This document shows, one piece after another, positions 1 to 6,764 of a stretch of 7,883 nucleotides of DNA. How positions within the stretch are numbered: the stretch's first letter is position 1; each line of letters starts with the position of its first letter. The position numbers and the translations under genes are program-made. The notes beneath the pieces are model-generated. The model saw only the letters and a list, made by a program, of their open reading frames with translations. It was not told the DNA's origin and did no database searches. The DNA is from Anaerolineae bacterium (GTDB taxonomy: Bacteria > Chloroflexota > Anaerolineae > Aggregatilineales > Phototrophicaceae), in contig JALONZ010000073.1 of assembly GCA_025454675.1 (NCBI GenBank), positions 1-7,883 on the forward strand. Reading direction: 5' to 3'.

Positions 1-174
1 ACCCTTACCATCCGCCAAATTGCGCCCCAATGTGACATAATAAAATGTATCGTCTAACAGGGGTTGCTCAATCACATTGGTGGGGTCGGTATTTTGAATA
101 GCTGATGCCCGAAAATATACCCCCACAAAAATAATAAACACCAGTGGCAAATAGCGTAGCAGTCGTGGAATCAT
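1..174 (-). CDS. N-terminal fragment of a membrane protein, probably a GT39/ArnT-like glycosyltransferase (runs off the left edge)
   Basis: The first 58 codons of a gene that continues beyond the window. The start ATG (174-172) overlaps the TGA of the upstream hydrolase gene as ATGA, and a weak GAG lies 6 bases before it, so translation is probably coupled. Residues about 4-20 form one hydrophobic segment (LLRYLPLVFIIFVGVYFR) with a basic flank, a likely first membrane anchor. The outside-facing stretch that follows (residues 40-58) reads LDDTFYYVTLGRNLADGKG. This resembles the DDayy..rnlaeGkG signature after the first transmembrane helix of GT39/PMT-like and ArnT-like polyprenyl-phosphate-sugar-dependent glycosyltransferases, where an early acidic residue pair is needed for catalysis. 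The family call rests on this one motif. Too little is present to name donor, acceptor or gene. Confidence 0.62.
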   Translation of the reverse strand, partial: MIPRLLRYLPLVFIIFVGVYFRASAIQNTDPTNVIEQPLLDDTFYYVTLGRNLADGKG

Positions 175-1064
175 AATAAACTCGCTATGAATTGATGAAT
201 AGTATGATTGATAAAATCGGGGCGCTCTACATGAATATCATGCCCTGCCCCATCTATAATAACAGATTGAATACGTGAAAATACATCATTTGCACGCTTG
301 ACCATCTTATCTGGCGAAAAAAAGGGTTCATCTTGGCTGACCATCAGCAATATCGGGGTGATAATACGCCTTAGTTGATTGATGGGCAACACACCGGGCG
401 GATGGTGACGAATATAATGCTTGAGGAGCAACTGCGCCAAATGGACATTTTCTTCGCTCGGTGTCGTGTTTGGCGCAACATTTTTCTTTGCTAACTGATA
501 CGCCATCCAACGTGATGCCACCAACCGCGAGGCAAACGCCACGCTATATGCCACTGGTGGCTGGCGCATGATATTCAGGGGGAATTTGAAGGGTGTGATA
601 CCACACGGATTGAGTAATACCAGCGCACGCGCGTATTGCGGAAAATGATACGCCAATTTGAGCGCAAAAAATCCGCCACCAGATGCGCCAACAATGACCG
701 CAGACGTAATTTTCATCTCATGCAAAACATCCACTAGCCACTGTGCATAATCTGAATTTCGATATGATAAGCGCACAGGGTCACTTTTGCCCGCATAGCC
801 AACCACATCAGGCGCAATCACAAAATAATCGCGTGCCAGCCCTTCAATTTGCGCCTGCCAACCCAACGCGCTCACATTTGTGCCGTGTAATAACACAATT
901 GGCGGGGCGCATCTCTCCCCCGCCGTGATGAGGTGTGTGCATCCATAACGGGTGTTGATGAGATGCGATTGAATGGGGATGGTAAAACGGGTTAATTGGC
1001 GTTCATACCATCCCATCATCGCTTGCCACCCTACCACAGATGTGTAATAGCGATGATGCTTCAT
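171..1064 (-). CDS. alpha/beta hydrolase (carboxylesterase-like serine hydrolase)
   Basis: A 297-residue single-domain alpha/beta-hydrolase-fold protein, the usual length for the family. The oxyanion-hole motif is LLHG(T) at residues 58-62. The nucleophile elbow is VGASGGGF with Ser128 as the likely nucleophile. Asp245 (SQDEPF) and His275 (GAGHDIH) complete a plausible catalytic triad. The N-terminal pattern (NTRYGCTHLITAG then PPIVLLHG) and PDVVGYAGKSDP recall a group of small bacterial esterase-like hydrolases, many annotated as carboxylesterases, but the substrate cannot be read from sequence. There is no signal peptide, so it is probably cytoplasmic. The ATG at 1064 lies 8 bases after the helicase stop with no clear Shine-Dalgarno; later Met16/Met17 are possible starts but would remove part of the N-terminal region. 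The gene ends in an ATGA overlap with the next gene. Family is confident, function open. Confidence 0.9.
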   Translation of the reverse strand: MKHHRYYTSVVGWQAMMGWYERQLTRFTIPIQSHLINTRYGCTHLITAGERCAPPIVLLHGTNVSALGWQAQIEGLARDYFVIAPDVVGYAGKSDPVRLSYRNSDYAQWLVDVLHEMKITSAVIVGASGGGFFALKLAYHFPQYARALVLLNPCGITPFKFPLNIMRQPPVAYSVAFASRLVASRWMAYQLAKKNVAPNTTPSEENVHLAQLLLKHYIRHHPPGVLPINQLRRIITPILLMVSQDEPFFSPDKMVKRANDVFSRIQSVIIDGAGHDIHVERPDFINHTIHQFIASLL

Positions 1065-1072
1065 GCTACTTT

Positions 1073-3919
1073 TTACCAGACTCCAAATTCATCTTGATAA
1101 CATGATTCACATACCGAATACCGATAGCGTGGCGACAGTGGCTTGCCACATTTGCTACACCGTTTGGCGGTATCAATGCGTTGGAGTAATGCCATATCAA
1201 TATATGCCGACCATTTTCCGCGTAAGGTGCGAACCGATTCGGCATCAGGCGCACAGGTCATAAATTCTTGGCGTTGCGATAACCATAAATAAATATCCGC
1301 ACACGACACACTCGCCTCAATTTTTTCCAAATCCGATGAATCTAAAATTTGGGGTGGCGGGTTGGGCGGTAATGGCATGGGGCGACCCGACAAAACGTGT
1401 GTCGCACACTCCCGCCAATAAGCACGGCTACCCTTGCGCGTGGGCGCATTCGTCAAACGGACGGCGGCATCCAAACCCAATTGTTCCACTTCATCATCGG
1501 TGAGCATCCGCGCCAATTCGATGCGCTCGCTCAAATCAGCCGTTTTTACGCGGTCACGCAAGGTATCGGGGATGGATTGCAGTTGTGACCATTGAATCAA
1601 TCGGCTGGCTAAACTACCGGGGAGCAAATCCAAATCTTCAACAGATGGCGCTACCCGCGCATGAGTGAGGATGACAGGCTCGGTATGAAATGCCTTCCGC
1701 ACATAATTGAGCGCACGGTGATTAATTGCGCCCACGGTACCGCCTGCCGATAAGCCGAAACGTCCAGCACGCCCACCAATTTGTTGCACTTCAGTTGGCG
1801 TTAAATGACGGACTTCTTTGCCATCAAATTTTTCAATCTCATAAAAACACACATGGTCAGCGGGCAGATTCAAACCCATCCCAACCGCATCGGTAGCAAT
1901 ACAAATTTCGGTCTCTCCATTGGCAAAGCGGTCGGCTTGTTTGCGCCGTACTTCTGGGGGCAAATTGCCATATACCACCGATACACGGCGTTTCATCTGT
2001 TCCAACTCGGTCTTGAGGTGCAACACCATCGTGCGCGAAAATGCGATTAAAATCGTTTGTTTGGGCAACCGTTTCATATCCCACGGATTATCAGACACGG
2101 CAATCGGCATCAGGCGGTCATGTTCATACACGGTATACGGAATGGCGGCGGCATCTGCCAATGATTCAATCAATCCGCGTGATGTGGCGGGTCCGATAAC
2201 ATGAATTTCGGGGGATTGTGCCTGCATAAGGGCTTGCGTCCATGCCCAGCCTCTATCGGCATCTGCCAACATTTGCGCCTCATCAATCACCACGCACTCA
2301 CCGCTTTGATTGGGGTTGAACATTTCAATCGTTGCGGCGGTGATGGTTGCGCCAGGGATGGGAATATATTCCTCGCCAGTGAGCAAATTGCAATAGACCC
2401 CTTGCTGATTCAAACGGTCAAATATCTCGAATGCCAACAAGCGCAACGGCGCAAGATACCAGCCACTCCCCGATTCTATCAGGGCTTGTAGGGCATTATG
2501 CGTTTTACCACTATTCGGCGGTCCGATATGCAATGAAATATGTTGCTCATTCCGATATTCATGTTGCCAAGAGGGGAACGCCGCCAATAATTTTTCGCGC
2601 AGTTCAGCACGCCGAACCCGCTCTGCTTCGCGCTCGGCTTCTAGGCGCAGGCGCAATTCTTCGGCTTCCGCCTCTTTCTTGGCACGAAATTCTTCCATTT
2701 TTTCGCTTAAAACGGTCAAATATTCGCCATAAGTATTGGGCAAACCCCATTTTCCGCGCACATGTCGCCATTGCACCCCATTTTGCGAAATACCCTCGCG
2801 TTGCAACCGCCTGCGAATCGTCTCATACACGCGCCCACTCACAAGGGCAATATCACGCACGCGCATTTCTTCATAATCAAAAAAGGATTCTAACACCGCG
2901 CTATCCGTCATCGCATTTTCAATTTGATAGGCGGGGATGCGTCGTGTGCCTTCGGGGTCGGTGAATAGGGTTAATAAACCCGCTTTGATGGCGCGTTCTA
3001 CGGTCGTTAAGCGAATCGCAAGGCGTTTTTGCGCCGCCTTGACGGTATAACTCCGCGCCACAATTTGGCTGTGTAACGTTTTGCCATCTTTCGCGCCTTG
3101 CCGTAACACATCACCGCAAATATCTAAATATTTGCCCCATTCATCATCAGGGATGCGAGACGCATCTTCGGCAACGGCACGCGCTTTATCTGGGCTGGCT
3201 GTCGCTAAGCGCACCCATGTGATGCTATAGGGATAAACTTTGATGCGAATCGTGAATTGTGATAAGACCCGCTTAGAAACTAAACCGCTAATCATCCCCT
3301 CGCCGAATTGCTTAATCACATCATCAAGTGGTGCAGTCTGCCCCTCTAATGGGGTGAGATAGGATGTAACTTGGGTGGCAGATTCCATCACTGCTACCCG
3401 ATGTGCCAATGATTGCACGGTGCTATCACTCAGGCGCAACGGGTCATAAATCAAATTATTAACTTGGCGCAAAATCTTTTTGCTGATGAGCGCCTCTAAG
3501 CCCAATTTGACCTCTGGCAAATCCGGAAATTCTTGGTCAGTCATATACCCAACCGATTCACCCAACAGCGCGATGATATAGCGCCATGTGGGGTTATTGA
3601 TGGCATCCAAATATTGCTCGCGTGCATCCATCCGTTCTTGAATAGTCGCTTCGGGCAACTGTCCATCTCGGTGAATACTGGGCAATGACGGCGAACACCA
3701 TGCGATGAGTTCCGATACTTGTTCGCGTGTGATGCGTGTCTTATCATAAAAACAATCATGTAAACGTGCGATGCTTGTATCAATGATAATGGGGTCTATT
3801 TTGTCTTTATCGCCCATTTTTAGGCGCTTATTCAGCGCACTGCGTTTGATAAACCCCTCTGGTACACGGGCAATAATGTCGGTGAGTAATTGAGAGGTTG
3901 GTTGTAATTTATTTGTCAT
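1073..3919 (-). CDS. Suv3-like DExH-box RNA helicase with long N-terminal extension and C-terminal zinc knuckle
   Basis: A 948-residue protein whose core (about 460-770) carries a full superfamily 2 motif set with Suv3 flavour: Walker A GPPNSGKT (466-473), PLRLLA (491-496), DEAQM (546-550), IGPATS (575-580), LIAFSR (624-629), YGNLPPE (650-656), ATDAVGMGLNL (675-685), KFDGKEVRHLTPTE (697-710) and QIGGRAGRFG (713-722). Suv3 proteins are NTP-dependent RNA/DNA unwinding enzymes; the mitochondrial form works with an exoribonuclease in RNA decay, and bacterial relatives are little studied. The C-terminus has a four-cysteine zinc knuckle, C921xxC924...C937xxC940. The N-terminal half is unusual: residues about 290-336 look like an excisionase/MerR-type helix-turn-helix, about 352-395 like a second one, and 405-447 is a Glu/Arg/Lys-rich coiled coil. 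ATG 3919 has AGG 10 bases upstream. No ribonuclease gene is adjacent. The helicase call is firm; the cellular role is inferred. Confidence 0.92.
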   Translation of the reverse strand: MTNKLQPTSQLLTDIIARVPEGFIKRSALNKRLKMGDKDKIDPIIIDTSIARLHDCFYDKTRITREQVSELIAWCSPSLPSIHRDGQLPEATIQERMDAREQYLDAINNPTWRYIIALLGESVGYMTDQEFPDLPEVKLGLEALISKKILRQVNNLIYDPLRLSDSTVQSLAHRVAVMESATQVTSYLTPLEGQTAPLDDVIKQFGEGMISGLVSKRVLSQFTIRIKVYPYSITWVRLATASPDKARAVAEDASRIPDDEWGKYLDICGDVLRQGAKDGKTLHSQIVARSYTVKAAQKRLAIRLTTVERAIKAGLLTLFTDPEGTRRIPAYQIENAMTDSAVLESFFDYEEMRVRDIALVSGRVYETIRRRLQREGISQNGVQWRHVRGKWGLPNTYGEYLTVLSEKMEEFRAKKEAEAEELRLRLEAEREAERVRRAELREKLLAAFPSWQHEYRNEQHISLHIGPPNSGKTHNALQALIESGSGWYLAPLRLLAFEIFDRLNQQGVYCNLLTGEEYIPIPGATITAATIEMFNPNQSGECVVIDEAQMLADADRGWAWTQALMQAQSPEIHVIGPATSRGLIESLADAAAIPYTVYEHDRLMPIAVSDNPWDMKRLPKQTILIAFSRTMVLHLKTELEQMKRRVSVVYGNLPPEVRRKQADRFANGETEICIATDAVGMGLNLPADHVCFYEIEKFDGKEVRHLTPTEVQQIGGRAGRFGLSAGGTVGAINHRALNYVRKAFHTEPVILTHARVAPSVEDLDLLPGSLASRLIQWSQLQSIPDTLRDRVKTADLSERIELARMLTDDEVEQLGLDAAVRLTNAPTRKGSRAYWRECATHVLSGRPMPLPPNPPPQILDSSDLEKIEASVSCADIYLWLSQRQEFMTCAPDAESVRTLRGKWSAYIDMALLQRIDTAKRCSKCGKPLSPRYRYSVCESCYQDEFGVW

Positions 3920-3937
3920 TGAATAAAAACCTATGAG

Positions 3938-3943
3938 ATTATA
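3938..3943 (-). promoter_or_regulatory. possible -10 box (TATAAT) ahead of the helicase gene
   Basis: The 43-base gap between the mobA stop and the helicase start contains a perfect TATAAT on the minus strand. Only a poor -35 candidate (ATAACC, 3 of 6 matches, 17-base spacer) precedes it and there is no TGn extension. A transcript starting about 7 bases downstream would begin near 3931, leaving a leader of about 12 bases. It could let the helicase group be transcribed apart from the molybdenum genes. A six-base match in AT-rich DNA is weak evidence. Confidence 0.28.
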
Positions 3944-3962
3944 GACCCCACTATGATAATGG

Positions 3963-4541
3963 TTATGTGCGTCCTTGCCAATATGCTTCTGCTTCTGCTA
4001 ATGCTTGTGGGGTATTCACATTAAAAAAACACCACGGGTCATTGATGGTGATGAGCATCAGGCGTAATTTTTGCAAAAAATCGCGCACTTTATATTGCCC
4101 TGCGTTCAATTGCGCCCGCGCCACATCCAAACACCGCTTATGATACAACGCGCATAATGGTTGCGTCATCTCCCCTGCGACAGGCAACACCACATCAATA
4201 TTATCATGACTCGACTTTACCAACAAATTCAACACATCGGGGCGAATAAATGGGATATCGCACGCCACTGCCAATGTCCAGTCGTGTTTGCTATGTGTGA
4301 GGGCGCTTTCGATGCCCCCCAATGCGCCACAATTGATAAAACTATCAGGGTGAATCGGCAAATCTAATGAATCATATTTGCTTCGCTGATTCGTCACCAA
4401 AAAAATATCATCAAATTCGGCTTTGTGGATGGCGAATAGCAAATGGTGGATGAGGGGAATCCCCCCCAAATCCACCCATGCCTTATCACGTCCCATGCGG
4501 GAACTTTTTCCACCCACCAAAATCGCTACGGATGCCGTCAT
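3963..4541 (-). CDS. mobA: molybdenum cofactor guanylyltransferase MobA
   Basis: A 192-residue nucleotidyltransferase, the normal MobA length. It joins GMP from GTP to molybdopterin to give the guanine dinucleotide cofactor (MGD), in the cytoplasm. The N-terminal GTP-binding signature LVGGKSSRMGRDKA is at residues 8-21, followed by the conserved GALGGIESAL (72-81), the metal-binding CDIPF (93-97, Asp94), QPLCALY (127-133) and the C-terminal FFNVNTPQAL (172-181). I place the start at the ATG 4541-4539, which overlaps the oxidoreductase TGA as ATGA and has GAAGG 10 bases upstream. A TTG six bases earlier (4547) is in frame but sits only 4 bases from that GAAGG, so I prefer the ATG. The overlap with a molybdopterin oxidoreductase gene implies translational coupling and a shared job. 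The sequence TTGGGGGGG near residues 25-28 is a G7 run but stays in frame. Confidence 0.93.
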   Translation of the reverse strand: MTASVAILVGGKSSRMGRDKAWVDLGGIPLIHHLLFAIHKAEFDDIFLVTNQRSKYDSLDLPIHPDSFINCGALGGIESALTHSKHDWTLAVACDIPFIRPDVLNLLVKSSHDNIDVVLPVAGEMTQPLCALYHKRCLDVARAQLNAGQYKVRDFLQKLRLMLITINDPWCFFNVNTPQALAEAEAYWQGRT

Positions 4542-6700
4542 TTGCAAACGACCTTCACAGGGGTGGCGCTAAACGCCGCGTTTCCTGTCATCGCATCTAT
4601 CGCTTGGTCATCGGTCAAATCGTTGATACTCACCCCCGCATATTGATTCGCCACGTCCAATTGAACACCATCACGCCCATGACCAAATCCATGCGGGATG
4701 CTCACCACCCCTTGCATGACCTCATCCGTGATTTCGGCGGGGATTTCCACCTGCCCCACCCGTGACGATACCACCACCACATCCCCATCATCAATCCCGC
4801 GGGTTTGGGCATCGTGCGGGTTTATCATCACCGTACACCGATTTTTGCCTTTCATCAGGCGGTTGCTATTGTGCATCCAACTGTTATTGCTCCGCACATG
4901 ACGGCGACCAATCAACAACAAATCATGACCATCTTGTGGCACATCTAAAACCGCTTTGGCACGGGGCAAATCTACCAACACATGGTCAAAAATCAGGTTT
5001 ATTTTGCCATTCGGGGTCACAATCCGCTCCTTTAAGCACGGTTGCAACACGCCCAAATCAATCCCATGTGGATTTTCATGCAGACGTTTGAGCGATAACC
5101 CATCAGGGCGATTTTTTCTGCCCCCATTCACGCCATACGGACCCACGCGCAACCCAAAATCGAGTAATTGTGAGAGTGACATACGGCGCGTATAATCTTT
5201 GCGATTCGGGGCTTTGCCACCGCGTTTTTTATCTAAGATATTCGCTAGTGACTGGAAAATTTGCCAATCATAACGGCGGTCATCTTCAATATGCACCATC
5301 GCAGGTGAAAATTTGGCGCTATTCCGCACCGCCAGCACATGAAACACCACATCGTAATGGTCAGCTTCCAACCCTGTGGCAGGTGGCAGGATGATATTGG
5401 CATATTTGGTGGTCTCATTGATATAAATATCTATCGCCACCATATAATCCAGCGATTCTAATCCTTTTTCGACTTGCGCCCCGTTGGGTGTGGATAAAAC
5501 GGGATTCCCCGCCACCGTTATCATCGCTTTGATTTGACCATCACCCTCTGTCAGCATTTCTTCCGCGAGGACAGAGACGGGCAATTCGCCCCCAAATTCG
5601 GGCAATCCGCGCACCCGACTGCGCCAACGGTCATAACTGCCGGTCTGCCCCGTCAATGATGTGAATGCTACCACATCAAACGCGGGTTGCGTGAACATCG
5701 CGCCACCCACACTATCCAAGTTCCCCGTGAGGATATTGATTACATTCATCAACCATTGGCATAACCCGCCAAATGCCTGCATCGAAAGCCCCACCCGCCC
5801 ATAACACACCGCGCTATCGGCATGAGCAAATTCGTGCGTGATTCGGCGTATTTCACCCGCAGACATACCTGTCTGCGATGCGACCCGTTCCGGTGTGAAA
5901 TCCGCCACCAAATCGCGTAATTGATGGATGTGTGCATCGCTGATGAGGGGTTCTAAATGTCCAACATCCACCAAATCATCATTAAATAGCACATTCACCA
6001 GCGCCAGCAAGAAAAATACATCCGCCGCAGGTTTGATGAAATGATGCTCATTAGCGAGTTTTGCCGTTTCTGTCCTGCGCGGGTCAATCACCACCAATTT
6101 CCCGCCCCGATTTTTGAGGTTTTTCAAGCGGCGTTCAATCCCGCCCGCCGTCATCAAGCTACCGTTGGATGCCAACGGATTCGCGCCCAACATCAAAAAA
6201 TAATCGGTGTGGTCAACATCTGGAATCGGCAATAATAATTGATGCCCAAACATGAAATAGGCGGCGAAATGATGCGGGAGTTGGTCAACAGAGGTGGCAG
6301 AAAAGCGATTTTTGGTCTTTAAGGCACGTATCAACGCGGGCGCATAAATGATACTCCCCGCATTATGTGAATTGGGATTGCCCAAATAAATCCCCACCGC
6401 GTTATTGCCGTGTTGAGCTTGGATTTTTAGCAAATTATCTGCGACTTCATCAAAAGCCTGTTCCCAAGAAATTTCTTCCCAGCCATTTTCAGTACGTTTA
6501 ACAGGGCGTTTGAGCCGATTTTTATCGTGATACACATCTTCAAGCGCGGTGGCTTTGGGGCAGATATGCCCTGCGCTAAACGGGTCGTCCATATCCCCTT
6601 TGATGGCGGTGATTTTATCGCCCTGATGATGGACTTCAATCCCGCACATGGCTTCGCATAAATTACACGTCCGATAATGGAAATAAGTGGTGGTTGTCAT
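4538..6700 (-). CDS. molybdopterin oxidoreductase, DMSO reductase superfamily, with N-terminal [4Fe-4S] motif
   Basis: A 720-residue catalytic subunit of the formate dehydrogenase/nitrate reductase type. The N-terminal cluster motif is C12xxC15xxxC19 with the fourth cysteine at C47 in HICPKA. Molybdopterin domain landmarks follow: MLGANPLASNGS (170-181), VVIDPRRTETA (203-213), VAGNPVLSTPNG (396-407) and NETTKYANIILPPATGLE (428-445). The C-terminal dinucleotide-binding domain spans about 590-715 (LLIGRRHVRSNNSWMHN, INPHDAQTRGIDDGD, VSIPHGFGH). There is no Tat signal, so the enzyme is probably cytoplasmic. Where formate dehydrogenases carry the Sec/Cys ligand this protein has ATSVDQ (135-140), so Ser137 or Asp139 may bind molybdenum and formate specificity should not be assumed. 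No electron-transfer or membrane subunit lies beside it in the window. ATG 6700 follows GGAGG by 10 bases. The gene overlaps mobA. Substrate unknown. Confidence 0.92.
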   Translation of the reverse strand: MTTTTYFHYRTCNLCEAMCGIEVHHQGDKITAIKGDMDDPFSAGHICPKATALEDVYHDKNRLKRPVKRTENGWEEISWEQAFDEVADNLLKIQAQHGNNAVGIYLGNPNSHNAGSIIYAPALIRALKTKNRFSATSVDQLPHHFAAYFMFGHQLLLPIPDVDHTDYFLMLGANPLASNGSLMTAGGIERRLKNLKNRGGKLVVIDPRRTETAKLANEHHFIKPAADVFFLLALVNVLFNDDLVDVGHLEPLISDAHIHQLRDLVADFTPERVASQTGMSAGEIRRITHEFAHADSAVCYGRVGLSMQAFGGLCQWLMNVINILTGNLDSVGGAMFTQPAFDVVAFTSLTGQTGSYDRWRSRVRGLPEFGGELPVSVLAEEMLTEGDGQIKAMITVAGNPVLSTPNGAQVEKGLESLDYMVAIDIYINETTKYANIILPPATGLEADHYDVVFHVLAVRNSAKFSPAMVHIEDDRRYDWQIFQSLANILDKKRGGKAPNRKDYTRRMSLSQLLDFGLRVGPYGVNGGRKNRPDGLSLKRLHENPHGIDLGVLQPCLKERIVTPNGKINLIFDHVLVDLPRAKAVLDVPQDGHDLLLIGRRHVRSNNSWMHNSNRLMKGKNRCTVMINPHDAQTRGIDDGDVVVVSSRVGQVEIPAEITDEVMQGVVSIPHGFGHGRDGVQLDVANQYAGVSINDLTDDQAIDAMTGNAAFSATPVKVVCK
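4552..4556 (-). promoter_or_regulatory. ribosome binding site of mobA, helps decide its start
   Basis: GAAGG on the minus strand lies inside the last codons of the oxidoreductase gene. It is 10 bases from the ATG at 4541 but only 4 from the TTG at 4547, which favours the ATG together with its ATGA overlap. Confidence 0.5.
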
Positions 6701-6710
6701 GCTTTGATTG

Positions 6711-6715
6711 CCTCC
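6711..6715 (-). promoter_or_regulatory. strong Shine-Dalgarno of the molybdopterin oxidoreductase gene
   Basis: GGAGG on the minus strand, 10 bases before the ATG at 6700. It is the clearest ribosome binding site in the window and fixes the start of the oxidoreductase, giving an N-terminus 11 residues ahead of the first cluster cysteine. An AT-rich stretch (6716-6738) lies directly upstream. Confidence 0.75.
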
Positions 6716-6739
6716 AAAATAATTTTATTTTTTACGAGG

Positions 6740-6762
6740 TATAGGGGCATTACACCCCTATA
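6740..6762 (-). other. perfect 8-bp hairpin after the GH36 gene
   Basis: TATAGGGG (6740-6747 on the plus strand) pairs with CCCCTATA (6755-6762) around a 7-base loop. On the coding strand it begins 3 bases after the GH36 stop codon. No run of T follows it on either strand, so it does not look like a standard intrinsic terminator. It may protect the 3' end of the GH36 message, act as a weak or factor-assisted terminator, or be an operator ahead of the oxidoreductase. The 64-base gap between the two genes holds nothing else convincing apart from the ribosome binding site. Confidence 0.5.
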
Positions 6763-6764
6763 GT

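Noticed and set aside
2431..2964. Plus-strand open frame of 177 codons opposite the helicase gene
   Set aside because: It lies opposite the coiled coil and HTH-like region of a well supported helicase gene, has no recognisable domain and is rich in residues typical of antisense frames. The longest of several such shadows.
4461..4467. Seven-base G run (C on the plus strand) inside mobA as a phase-variation or frameshift site
   Set aside because: The frame is intact and it encodes the Leu-Gly-Gly turn expected after the GTP-binding loop; a run of seven alone is not enough to claim slippage.
4545..4547. TTG as the start of mobA
   Set aside because: The ATG six bases downstream gives the ATGA overlap and better spacing from GAAGG; the family signature also begins close to this ATG.
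6716..6726. AAAAT-A-ATTTT palindrome beside the oxidoreductase ribosome binding site
   Set aside because: Short and made only of A and T in an AT-rich gap, so expected by chance; its stem would be too weak to control translation.
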